Shown: positions 1 through 5,805, counted from the stretch's first letter. The stretch: DNA of 5,805 nt from Nitrospira sp. (GCA_026994095.1 JALWRU010000243.1:1-5805), one strand, 5' to 3'. Numbers and translations are program-made. The notes: generated from the sequence alone by a model not told the origin.

Positions 1-864
1 CGCCGTATGTTGGGCGGTCTGGGGCGCTCGATAGGGCGCATCGTATCGGCCACCGAACAGTTGGCCGGAGCCGCCTCCCATCAGATTGACAACGTGTCTG
101 CCCAGAACGATGTCACCACCCAGATCTCTACCACCATGCAGCAGTTGCAGGGTTCCTGCGACGACATGACCGACAAAAGCGAGATGATGGTGCAGATCTC
201 CCGTGCGGCGGAGGAAGAGTGCCGCAAGGGCCATACTTATCTGTCCAATTCCCAGCAGGGCATGGGTGAGATCAAGCAGGAGGTGGAGCGCATCACCGAC
301 CACATGCGCACCCTGGAAGAGAAGTCGCACCAGATCAGCGGCGTGCTGGAGATCATCAACGACATGGCCTCCCAGACCAACCTCTTGTCTATCAACGCCA
401 CCATTGAGGCGGCCGGTGCCGGTGAAGCCGGTCGGCGGTTTGCAGTGGTCGCCGAAGAGATTCGTCTGCTGGCAGAGCGGGCGGTGGAGTCCACCGACGA
501 GATTCGGGCGCTCATTGATGACATTCAGGAGACCGCGCGGGTGACCTTCAACGCCACTGCTGACGGCGCTCAGGCGGTGGACCGGGGGCTGGCGGACAGC
601 AACAACATCGCCAACAATTTTAACGCCTTGATCGCGCTGGTCACCCAGACCGCAGAGGCGGTCCAGTCGATTGAATCGACCGCCCGTGAGCAGGGGATGG
701 CGGTGACTCAGGTGACCGACGCCATTACCTCACTATCGGATATGTCCTCTGAGTCAGAGCGCCACTTTGGCGACACCCTGGAGACCATTCAAGGGCTCTC
801 CAACCTGTCACGCACACTGGAAGGCATGGCAGGCAGGCAGACCAGCGGCGAGGACCGGCAGTGA
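1..864 (+). CDS. Methyl-accepting chemotaxis protein, C-terminal signalling part (5' truncated)
   Basis: The reading frame is open from base 1 and gives 287 residues before TGA. The ATG at base 7 is very unlikely to be the true start, because the protein begins directly in the first helix of an MCP cytoplasmic bundle, so the membrane part must lie upstream. What remains is one long antiparallel helical hairpin. The ascending arm is about codons 8-130. The kinase-contact tip is at codons 125-151 (QTNLLSINATIEAAGAG followed by RRFAVVAEEIR), and the descending arm ends at codon 287. In the family this tip binds CheA and CheW and sits in trimers of receptor dimers. The tip departs from the canonical NAAIEAARAGE..GRGFAVVA: the Arg after EAA is Gly139 and the Gly before Phe is Arg146. 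A CheR/CheB-type methylation motif is visible at codons 226-234 (STAREQGMA, pair E230/Q231). The C-terminus (SGEDRQ) has no NWETF-like CheR tether. It overlaps the next MCP by 4 bases, so the two are probably co-translated. The MCP call is firm; the ligand and the presence of HAMP or TM segments cannot be seen. Confidence 0.95.
   Translation, partial: RRMLGGLGRSIGRIVSATEQLAGAASHQIDNVSAQNDVTTQISTTMQQLQGSCDDMTDKSEMMVQISRAAEEECRKGHTYLSNSQQGMGEIKQEVERITDHMRTLEEKSHQISGVLEIINDMASQTNLLSINATIEAAGAGEAGRRFAVVAEEIRLLAERAVESTDEIRALIDDIQETARVTFNATADGAQAVDRGLADSNNIANNFNALIALVTQTAEAVQSIESTAREQGMAVTQVTDAITSLSDMSSESERHFGDTLETIQGLSNLSRTLEGMAGRQTSGEDRQ
850..854 (+). promoter_or_regulatory. Ribosome binding site for the second MCP (decides GTG start)
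   Basis: GAGGA lies 6 bases upstream of the GTG at 861. That GTG overlaps the TGA of the preceding gene (GTGA, 861-864). The next in-frame candidate, ATG at 885, has no purine-rich site before it, so GTG 861 is preferred and translational coupling to the upstream MCP is likely. Confidence 0.6.
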
Positions 865-2759
865 TCGCACGATTGGCTCATCTGATGAAGGCGTTGCGTA
901 CCGGGCAGGGGGTTCGTATCGTCGCCGCGGTTGGTGTGATGGGCGTGCTGCTGATCAGCGCCGCATGGCCACTGATGAAGGGGCTGGAGCGCAACTATGT
1001 GATGGCCTCTTCGGTATCGCAGCAGTTGGTGCCCACGGCCAATCAGGTGCGCAATATGGTCAAGCATATGCTGGAGGCCAAGAGTGCGCTGGAGGTGTTT
1101 TTGCTCACCTCTGACCTGTCCGAGCAACACCAGTTCAATGAAGCGCTGGACCGGATCCATATCTCCTTGAGCGAGTTGGAGTCCATGGATCAGACCGACG
1201 CCTTTGGTCATGATCACACCTTGAACCGTCAACTGGTGGCGGTGCGCAAGCTGTTGTCCCGTCTGGAGGATCAGGGCAAGGAGGTGTATGCGCTGCATCA
1301 ACGTCCAGACAACGTCAAAGCGGCCCATCTGATCAATACCCGTGGTGAAAAGCTGCTGGCGCGGACTTACGCCTACATCCATATGGTGATGGATACGGCC
1401 TTGAATCAGGGCAACGAGCGGGACATGTTGTTTTTCTCTGCCATGACCGGCTATCAGGACAGCTTGAGCCGCATGATGAGCAGTGTGCGCGGTTACCTGT
1501 TTATGAAAGAGGCCCGCTTTCAGCTTCAGTACAGTGAGGAGTTGCGCAGGAACACCACTATTTACGGCATCGTGCATCAGAACATGACCGGGGGCAATCC
1601 GGCAGCGATGGCCTTTTTCAAGATGATTGATGCCAGCAGGAGCCGTCTGCTGCAGACCCTGGAAGAGGCGTTTGAACTACGCAATGCCAGTAGCTGGCGG
1701 CAGGACCTGTTCTATTACAACAGCCAGATTGTGCCCACGCTGGAGTCGTTCAAATGGGCCTTGTATGCCCTGTCAGACAGCACCAGCGAAGCCATCGTTA
1801 CCCACACCTCTGACAGCATGGCCCACAGCCTGTCCCTGCGGGAGGGCAGCGTTGCAACGCTGGCCGTGGTGCTGTTGATCGGCGCCATGCTGGGGGGCTG
1901 GATTTTCTGGTGCGTGCGGGTCTTTACCCGCCGGGTGGGTGAGGCCTCTACCGATCTGGAGCGCATGGCCTACAAGGTCGACGAAGAGACCGGTCAACAG
2001 GCCCGCGAGGTGACCTGTCAGGTGCAGGAAATCGGCGATGTGTATCGCAATATCCATGTATTCAAGGACACCATCTCCAGCATCCGTTCACAGACCGAGG
2101 TGATGACCCAGCAGACCGATATCGCCAGTCTGGAGTGTGTGCAGGGCATGGAGGTGCTCAGCGACTCTCAGGAGCGTATGGCGGCGATCCTGAGGAATGC
2201 CCGGGAGATCTCTACTGCGATGGAAAAGGCCAAGGCCCAGACCCAGCAGATGGATGGCATCCTTGCCATTCTCGATGAACTGGTAGACCAGACCAAGCTG
2301 CTGTCATTTAACGCCACCATCGAGGCGGCTGGTGCAGGCATCTCTGGTACCCGCTTTGCTGTGGTGGCCAAACATGTGCGGCGGTTGGCCAACCGGGCAC
2401 AGGAGTCCACCCAGGAAATTCGCGGCATGATTCGCAAGATTCAGCAGACCACCGAGGAGACCCGTCAGGCCACCGAGCGCGGCACGATAGCGGTCAACGA
2501 GGGGGAGGGCTTGATGCACGTGGTGACCGAACGGCTGGACGCCATCGTCGCTGCGGTCAGTCAGGTGTCCGACGTGGCAGGCAGCATCTATATCGCTACC
2601 CAGGATCAGGATCGGGCCATCGTCGATGTAGACCGCTTTGTGGATCAGGCGCGGGAGACTTCCGAGCGGGTGTCAGTACGCACCGACCGCAACCTGGAGA
2701 CCGTGGCAGCACTGCGCAAGACCGCTGAGAATCTGCACCGTCTGGCAGGGCTGGAGTAA
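861..2759 (+). CDS. Methyl-accepting chemotaxis protein with large periplasmic helical sensor, apparently HAMP-less
   Basis: This is a 632-aa inner-membrane chemoreceptor. TM1 is about residues 18-36 (VAAVGVMGVLLISAAW). A periplasmic domain of about 290 residues follows, and TM2 is about 331-352. The periplasmic part looks entirely helical. Two similar segments (about 70-109 and 205-242) suggest two stacked four-helix modules, as in HBM-type sensors, but this is inference. The cytoplasmic hairpin has its tip at about 476-500 (QTKLLSFNATIEAAGAG, then TRFAVVAKHVRRLA), which identifies the MCP family. From residue 353 on, the protein aligns almost without gaps to the preceding MCP (offset 352; shared Cys426/Cys74 and tip Asn484/Asn132), so TM2 leads straight into the signalling bundle with no room for a separate HAMP domain. 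A stretch at 388-405 (QVQEIGDVYRNIHVFKDT) does look faintly HAMP-AS2-like. At the position of the neighbour's methylation pair this protein has Asp582/Gln583 instead of Glu/Gln. There is no C-terminal CheR tether. The start is GTG, overlapping the upstream gene by 4 bases. The ligand is unknown. Confidence 0.95.
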   Translation: MIARLAHLMKALRTGQGVRIVAAVGVMGVLLISAAWPLMKGLERNYVMASSVSQQLVPTANQVRNMVKHMLEAKSALEVFLLTSDLSEQHQFNEALDRIHISLSELESMDQTDAFGHDHTLNRQLVAVRKLLSRLEDQGKEVYALHQRPDNVKAAHLINTRGEKLLARTYAYIHMVMDTALNQGNERDMLFFSAMTGYQDSLSRMMSSVRGYLFMKEARFQLQYSEELRRNTTIYGIVHQNMTGGNPAAMAFFKMIDASRSRLLQTLEEAFELRNASSWRQDLFYYNSQIVPTLESFKWALYALSDSTSEAIVTHTSDSMAHSLSLREGSVATLAVVLLIGAMLGGWIFWCVRVFTRRVGEASTDLERMAYKVDEETGQQAREVTCQVQEIGDVYRNIHVFKDTISSIRSQTEVMTQQTDIASLECVQGMEVLSDSQERMAAILRNAREISTAMEKAKAQTQQMDGILAILDELVDQTKLLSFNATIEAAGAGISGTRFAVVAKHVRRLANRAQESTQEIRGMIRKIQQTTEETRQATERGTIAVNEGEGLMHVVTERLDAIVAAVSQVSDVAGSIYIATQDQDRAIVDVDRFVDQARETSERVSVRTDRNLETVAALRKTAENLHRLAGLE

Positions 2760-2824
2760 TGGCCATTGCAGCAATCGCCAGCGTGATCTGCACCCGCATG
2801 CGGGGGTGTCATGGACCCGCTTAG
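2759..2824 (+). CDS. Putative 21-codon leader/coupling ORF between MCP and kinase
   Basis: The ATG at 2759-2761 overlaps the TAA of the preceding MCP (TAATG, 2757-2761). An AGGG at 2747-2750 lies 8 bases upstream and could serve as its ribosome site. The ORF reads MAIAAIASVICTRMRGCHGPA and stops at TAG 2822-2824, in another frame and 9-11 bases after the last base of the kinase ATG (2811-2813). A ribosome translating it would cross both intercistronic hairpins and stop beside the kinase start, a layout expected for translational coupling. Known biology: stop-start overlaps such as TAATG often allow reinitiation. It may equally be chance, since 21 codons is short and the peptide matches no family I recognise. 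A second ATG in the same frame sits at 2798. Confidence 0.3.
   Translation: MAIAAIASVICTRMRGCHGPA
2760..2780 (+). other. Possible RNA hairpin in the MCP-kinase gap
   Basis: TGGC and ATTG pair with CAAT and GCCA around a CAG loop, with one C-C mismatch at 2764/2776, giving eight base pairs in total. No T-run follows, so it does not look like an intrinsic terminator. It may be an mRNA processing or stability element, or be incidental. Confidence 0.3.
2791..2808 (+). promoter_or_regulatory. Kinase ribosome binding site inside a GC-rich palindrome
   Basis: CGGGGGTG at 2801-2808 matches the Shine-Dalgarno consensus AGGAGGTG at six of eight bases, close upstream of the ATG at 2811. It overlaps the perfect 12-base palindrome CCCGCATGCGGG (2793-2804). 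Alternatively CACCC (2791-2795) can pair with GGGTG (2804-2808). Either pairing would hide the ribosome site, so kinase translation may depend on ribosomes arriving from upstream. The pairing is seen in the sequence; the regulatory role is inferred. Confidence 0.4.
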
Positions 2825-5222
2825 ATTTTTCAGGATTGAGGCCCAGGACCATCTGGAGGGCCTCAGCGATGGATTACTGACGCTGGAGCAGGACCCGCAG
2901 AATGAAGAGGCGTTGAAGTCTCTGTTCCGCATGGCCCACACCCTTAAAGGGTCAGCCCGTATGGTGTCACTCACCGATTTAGGTGATGTGGCCCATAAAA
3001 TGGAAGATGTGCTGGGGGCCATTCGCGAGGGCGATAAACAGGCCACCGAGACGGTCATCAGCGCCATGTTGGCAGCGGTAACGGTTATTGAAGGGCTGTT
3101 GGCCAGTGCCAGTGACGACGGTCCGCCTCCGCCGGATTTTCAAGCGGTCATCGACCGCTTGTCGACCCTATGGGAGACGCAGGACGAGGAGGATTCAGCC
3201 CCTGACCCAGCGCCCGAGGCGGTGTCAGATGCTGCATCCGATGAGCCTCCGCAGGAGAAGAAAAAGAGTGGGCTACCCGCTTCTGCCCCGCTCCCCGAGT
3301 GGTCAGATGACAATGAAGAAGAGGTTCTGGCAGCTGTCTATGGTGCCGAAGAGCGCAGCGAAGCTGATGGAGTGCCGGAGGCAACAGTAGCCGAACCCGC
3401 AGTCGTCGAGCCCGCAGTATCCGATCCGGCAGTGGTGGAACCGACCGCTGAGACGGGGCCTCAAGCGGAGGTGCCGCGGCTTAAAATCACCCTCGACAAG
3501 GTGGATCGTCTGGTCAATCTGACCAGCGAACTGTTGATTCACCACATCCGCTTTGAAGACCAGAACCGCTATTTTCAAGCTGTATCCCAGGACGCTCAAC
3601 GGGCGTTCAAGGCGTTGGCCCAGGTACAGGAGTGGATCAACAACCCCGAGGTGAAGAACCTGCTGGACCAGGTCACCGATACCAAGGTCATGCGTGCCGA
3701 CCTGTCGCGGTTGCGCTCGGTCGAACTGGCCAACGGCATCAAGGCGTGTGCGTCGTTGATGAAGGGCCAGATCTCCCAGTTGGATCAGCTCTCGTCCGCG
3801 CTGCACGATGGCGTCATGGACCTGCGCATGCTGCCCGCCTCGACTCTCACCACCCCGCTCAAACTGGTGGTGCGAGAGACCGCCATCGAGTTGGGACGCA
3901 AGGTACGCCTGAAGGTCGAAGGAGAGAATATCGACATCGACAAGGCCCTGCTGGAGGGCATTCGGGAGCCGCTGGCCCACCTGATTCGTAATGCGGTGGA
4001 CCACGGCATTGAACTGCCGGAGGAGCGGGTCAATGCCGGTAAGGAGCCTTACGGGGAGATTCATCTGTCGTTTCGTCGCAGGGGGGCGCGTATCCAGATC
4101 GAGGTGCGCGACGATGGTCGTGGAATCCATCTGGAAAAAATAAAAAAGATTGCGGTGTCCAAAGGGTTTATGGACCCGTTTGATGCGGAGACTGCCCGCC
4201 CGGCGGAGCTGTATCGCTGTCTGCTCAAACCCGGGTTTTCGACCACCAAGGGGGTCTCCAAGACCTCTGGCCGAGGGGTGGGCATGGATGTGGTGGCCAG
4301 CAACATCAAGGCACTCAAGGGTACTGTTGAGATTGCCAGCAAACCGGGACAGGGCATGACCGTGGGGCTGCATTTGCCAGTCAATCTGTCGACCATGGAC
4401 GGCTTTATGTTCGAGTCGGACGGTCGTACCTTCGCGGTCACCCTGTCGGCGGTGGAGCAGGTGCGGCGGTTTAACCCCGACGGTCTGGGACGCTGTGCCG
4501 ACCGACCGGTCATTGAGATCGATCATCACTCGGTACCGTATATCTCCATGCGTTCCCTGCTTGCGGCCAGCGATACGGACCACCCACATGAGGTGGTGGT
4601 ATTGCGTTCCGGTGATGATCAACTGGCGCTGGGCATTGACCGGGTGGTGGGGGTGCGCACCATGATTGTGAAGCCGTTGCCGATCCATGTAGGTGAATTG
4701 CCCATGGTAAGCGGTATGACGGTATTGGCCGACGGACGGCCAGCAGTGATCGCCGATGTGGCCCATCTCCTTGCAATGGCAACCCGCCTGGATGGGGGCA
4801 GTCCCATCACCGATGATACCGTCGATGAGCCGGTCGGTCAGGCCGGCTCGATCCGGGTGCTGGTGGTCGATGATTCATTAAGTGCCCGCATGATGCACAA
4901 AGGGTTGCTTGAGTCCGCCGGTCATCACGTGACGCTTGCGGTGGATGGCGAAGACGGCTGGCTGATGCTCAAAAAGGGTAATTTTGATCTGGTCATCAGC
5001 GACCTGGAGATGCCCCGGCTGGACGGGTGGTCGTTTGTACGGCGTATCCGCCAACATGCAGAGACCCGTGATTGCCCGGTGATTGTGATGTCGTCCCTGG
5101 CCACCGAAGCAGACCAGCAGAAGGGGTTTGAGGCGGGGGCCAATGCCTATCTGGTGAAGGGCGAAGTGAACCAGCGACTTTTGGAAGAGACTGTAGAACG
5201 GCTTGTCGGAGGGAATATATGA
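2811..5222 (+). CDS. cheA: CheA-type hybrid chemotaxis histidine kinase with C-terminal receiver (WspE-like architecture)
   Basis: This 803-aa cytoplasmic kinase would phosphorylate itself from ATP under receptor control. Domains in order: HPt, residues 1-115, with phospho-His43 in AHTLKGSA; an acidic/Pro-rich linker, about 120-222, with no recognisable CheY-binding P2 domain; P3 dimerisation helices, about 224-345, longer than in E. coli CheA; and P4 HATPase, about 346-523, with N box HLIRNAVDHGIE (390-401), G1 box DDGRGI (434-439), KPGFSTTK (473-480) and SGRGVGMDVV (486-495). A CheW-like P5 domain follows at about 524-660. The REC domain, about 681-800, has Asp687/Asp688, phosphoacceptor Asp731, Ser761/762 and Lys783. 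Every catalytic element seems intact. In REC the Lys is followed by Gly rather than the usual Pro. An in-frame TGA at 2784 with no start codon before 2811 fixes the start. The gene follows the MCP by 51 bases and overlaps the REC-GGDEF gene by ATGA. Known family: WspE has the same HPt-kinase-CheW-REC order and phosphorylates the cyclase WspR. Use of the neighbouring cyclase as partner is inferred. The kinase call is near certain; wspE orthology is not shown. Confidence 0.96.
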   Translation: MDPLRFFRIEAQDHLEGLSDGLLTLEQDPQNEEALKSLFRMAHTLKGSARMVSLTDLGDVAHKMEDVLGAIREGDKQATETVISAMLAAVTVIEGLLASASDDGPPPPDFQAVIDRLSTLWETQDEEDSAPDPAPEAVSDAASDEPPQEKKKSGLPASAPLPEWSDDNEEEVLAAVYGAEERSEADGVPEATVAEPAVVEPAVSDPAVVEPTAETGPQAEVPRLKITLDKVDRLVNLTSELLIHHIRFEDQNRYFQAVSQDAQRAFKALAQVQEWINNPEVKNLLDQVTDTKVMRADLSRLRSVELANGIKACASLMKGQISQLDQLSSALHDGVMDLRMLPASTLTTPLKLVVRETAIELGRKVRLKVEGENIDIDKALLEGIREPLAHLIRNAVDHGIELPEERVNAGKEPYGEIHLSFRRRGARIQIEVRDDGRGIHLEKIKKIAVSKGFMDPFDAETARPAELYRCLLKPGFSTTKGVSKTSGRGVGMDVVASNIKALKGTVEIASKPGQGMTVGLHLPVNLSTMDGFMFESDGRTFAVTLSAVEQVRRFNPDGLGRCADRPVIEIDHHSVPYISMRSLLAASDTDHPHEVVVLRSGDDQLALGIDRVVGVRTMIVKPLPIHVGELPMVSGMTVLADGRPAVIADVAHLLAMATRLDGGSPITDDTVDEPVGQAGSIRVLVVDDSLSARMMHKGLLESAGHHVTLAVDGEDGWLMLKKGNFDLVISDLEMPRLDGWSFVRRIRQHAETRDCPVIVMSSLATEADQQKGFEAGANAYLVKGEVNQRLLEETVERLVGGNI
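3387..3446 (+). repeat. Four tandem pentapeptide repeats in the kinase linker (15-base unit)
   Basis: Codons 193-212 of the kinase read VAEPA, VVEPA, VSDPA, VVEPT: four copies of V-x-(E/D)-P-(A/T). At the DNA level these are imperfect 15-base repeats. They lie in the flexible linker between the HPt and dimerisation domains, where copy number could vary without breaking the fold. Confidence 0.8.
5208..5213 (+). promoter_or_regulatory. Ribosome binding site for the REC-GGDEF gene
   Basis: GGAGGG sits 5 bases upstream of the ATG at 5219, inside the last codons of the kinase gene. It is the strongest Shine-Dalgarno sequence in the window. With the ATGA overlap it implies efficient, coupled translation of the cyclase. 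Confidence 0.75.
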
Positions 5223-5805
5223 CCACTCAAACCAACGGACACGTGGCGGTTGTGGACGATAGTTTAACGGTCCGCATGATGTTACAAGAGCAGTTGCAGC
5301 AGGCGGGCTACCAGGTGACCCTGTTTGAAGACGGGGACGCTGTCGTCGAGTATTTAAAGGCCACTGCGGACTGGCCTGATCTGGTACTGCTGGATTTGGT
5401 GATGCCCGGAATCGACGGCATTAGCGTGCTGGAATTTATCAAAAGCCAGGACTGGCAGGGGTTTTTGCCCGTTATTCTGCTAACATCAATGTCGGATATT
5501 GAAGATCGGGTGCGGGGGTTGGATCAGGGTGCGGAAGATTACATCGCCAAACCGTTCGATTCGTCCGATCTGCTGGCACGGGTGCGAGCTCAATTACGCA
5601 TCAAACGCCTGCAGGATGAAATGGCAGATCAAAACATTGCGCTGGCGAAGGTCAACCAGGAAAATCACCGTTTGCTGCAAGAGTTGGAAGTTAAAAATGA
5701 GCAGCTCAAACAGGCTGCAACGACCGACGCGCTCACCGGTTTGAACAACCGTGGAGAGATTGAACGGTTCGTCACAGACGAGTCGGCTCGGGTGCGGCGA
5801 TTTGC
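5219..5805 (+). CDS. Response regulator with receiver and GGDEF domain, probable diguanylate cyclase (3' truncated)
   Basis: The frame is open from ATG 5219 to the right edge (195 full codons). REC is residues 8-125: Asp13/Asp14, phosphoacceptor Asp59 in LLDLVMPGIDG, switch Thr89 and Lys111-Pro112. A helical stalk follows at about 128-167 with a regular heptad core (L131, M135, Q138, L142, V145, N149, L152, L156, K159, L163, A166). Asn149 at an a position is typical of parallel dimeric coiled coils. DALTGLNNR (170-178) is the N-terminal signature of GGDEF domains, which make cyclic di-GMP from two GTP as dimers. The window ends before the GG(D/E)EF loop and the RxxD inhibitory site, so activity cannot be confirmed. 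Known family: WspR (REC, coiled stalk, GGDEF) is activated by phosphorylation and clustering. The ATGA overlap with the kinase makes that kinase the likely phosphodonor. A degenerate GGDEF or a following EAL domain cannot be excluded. Confidence 0.93.
   Translation, partial: MTTQTNGHVAVVDDSLTVRMMLQEQLQQAGYQVTLFEDGDAVVEYLKATADWPDLVLLDLVMPGIDGISVLEFIKSQDWQGFLPVILLTSMSDIEDRVRGLDQGAEDYIAKPFDSSDLLARVRAQLRIKRLQDEMADQNIALAKVNQENHRLLQELEVKNEQLKQAATTDALTGLNNRGEIERFVTDESARVRRF

Noticed and set aside
7..9. ATG at base 7 as the true start of the first MCP
   Set aside because: The frame is open to base 1, no ribosome site is visible, and starting here would remove all membrane and sensor segments from a protein that is otherwise a normal MCP signalling domain.
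789..1577. 262-codon reverse-strand ORF opposite the second MCP
   Set aside because: It spans the junction of two real genes, has His/Gln/Leu-rich composition without motifs, and shows no plausible separate promoter or ribosome site.
2760..2810. Intrinsic terminator between second MCP and kinase
   Set aside because: The hairpins in the gap are not followed by a T-run, and the genes clearly belong to one pathway, so read-through is expected.
2757..2811. A promoter upstream of the kinase
   Set aside because: No convincing -35/-10 pair was seen in the 51-base gap, and spacing and overlaps suggest transcription from upstream of the window.
4142..4148. A AAA AAG heptamer in the correct phase for dnaX-type -1 frameshifting in the kinase HATPase region
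   Set aside because: The -1 frame would end after about a dozen codons at TGA, truncating the ATP-binding domain. The downstream pairing (GGGT 4164-4167 with ACCC 4174-4177) is only four base pairs. It most likely just encodes the Lys-rich helix LEKIKK.
3303..4766. 487-codon reverse-strand ORF opposite the kinase gene
   Set aside because: It lies wholly inside a gene whose sense frame has intact HPt, HATPase and CheW motifs. Its product is rich in His, Gln and Arg with no recognisable domain, as expected of an antisense shadow in GC-rich DNA.
5499..5744. 81-codon forward ORF near the right edge
   Set aside because: It is out of frame with the REC-GGDEF protein, whose receiver and DALTGLNNR motifs cover the same bases.

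Overview
The window is a single-strand (+) cluster of chemosensory genes from a Gram-negative bacterium. GC looks to be roughly 60% by eye. The inner-membrane chemoreceptor, the CheA-REC hybrid and the REC-GGDEF output point to a proteobacterium or similar group. Nothing here fixes the taxon, and there are no mobile elements, tRNAs, rRNAs or CRISPR arrays.

Layout. (1) 1-864 is the 3' part of a methyl-accepting chemotaxis protein (MCP), entering from the left edge. (2) 861-2759 is a second, complete MCP of 632 aa with two membrane segments, a large all-helical periplasmic sensor and a cytoplasmic signalling hairpin. It starts with GTG and overlaps gene 1 by 4 bases. (3) 2760-2810 is the only intercistronic gap. 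It holds two possible RNA hairpins and is spanned by a putative 21-codon ORF whose ATG overlaps the stop of gene 2 (TAATG) and whose stop lies just inside gene 3. (4) 2811-5222 is an 803-aa CheA-type hybrid histidine kinase: HPt, long acidic/Pro-rich linker, dimerisation helices, HATPase, CheW-like domain and C-terminal REC. (5) 5219-5805 is a REC-GGDEF response regulator (diguanylate cyclase), overlapping gene 4 by ATGA and cut by the right edge before the catalytic loop. The large reverse-strand ORFs are shadows.

How it works together (inference from families): the two receptors would form arrays that control autophosphorylation of the kinase on His43. The phosphoryl group can go to the kinase's own REC domain (Asp731) or to Asp59 of the REC-GGDEF protein, so the output would be cyclic di-GMP synthesis rather than flagellar switching. 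The architecture matches the Wsp surface-sensing pathway (WspA/WspE/WspR). It differs from the usual wsp layout in having two tandem, translationally coupled receptors and the cyclase directly after the kinase with no cheB between. CheW, CheR and CheB are not in the window and, if present, should lie outside it.

Points that stand out: a shared non-canonical receptor tip in both MCPs (the usual Arg replaced by Gly, and a usual Gly by Arg); apparent absence of a HAMP domain in the second MCP; an internal duplication in its sensor; loss of the P2 domain in the kinase, with a pentapeptide repeat in its linker; and the sORF/hairpin arrangement at the kinase start.
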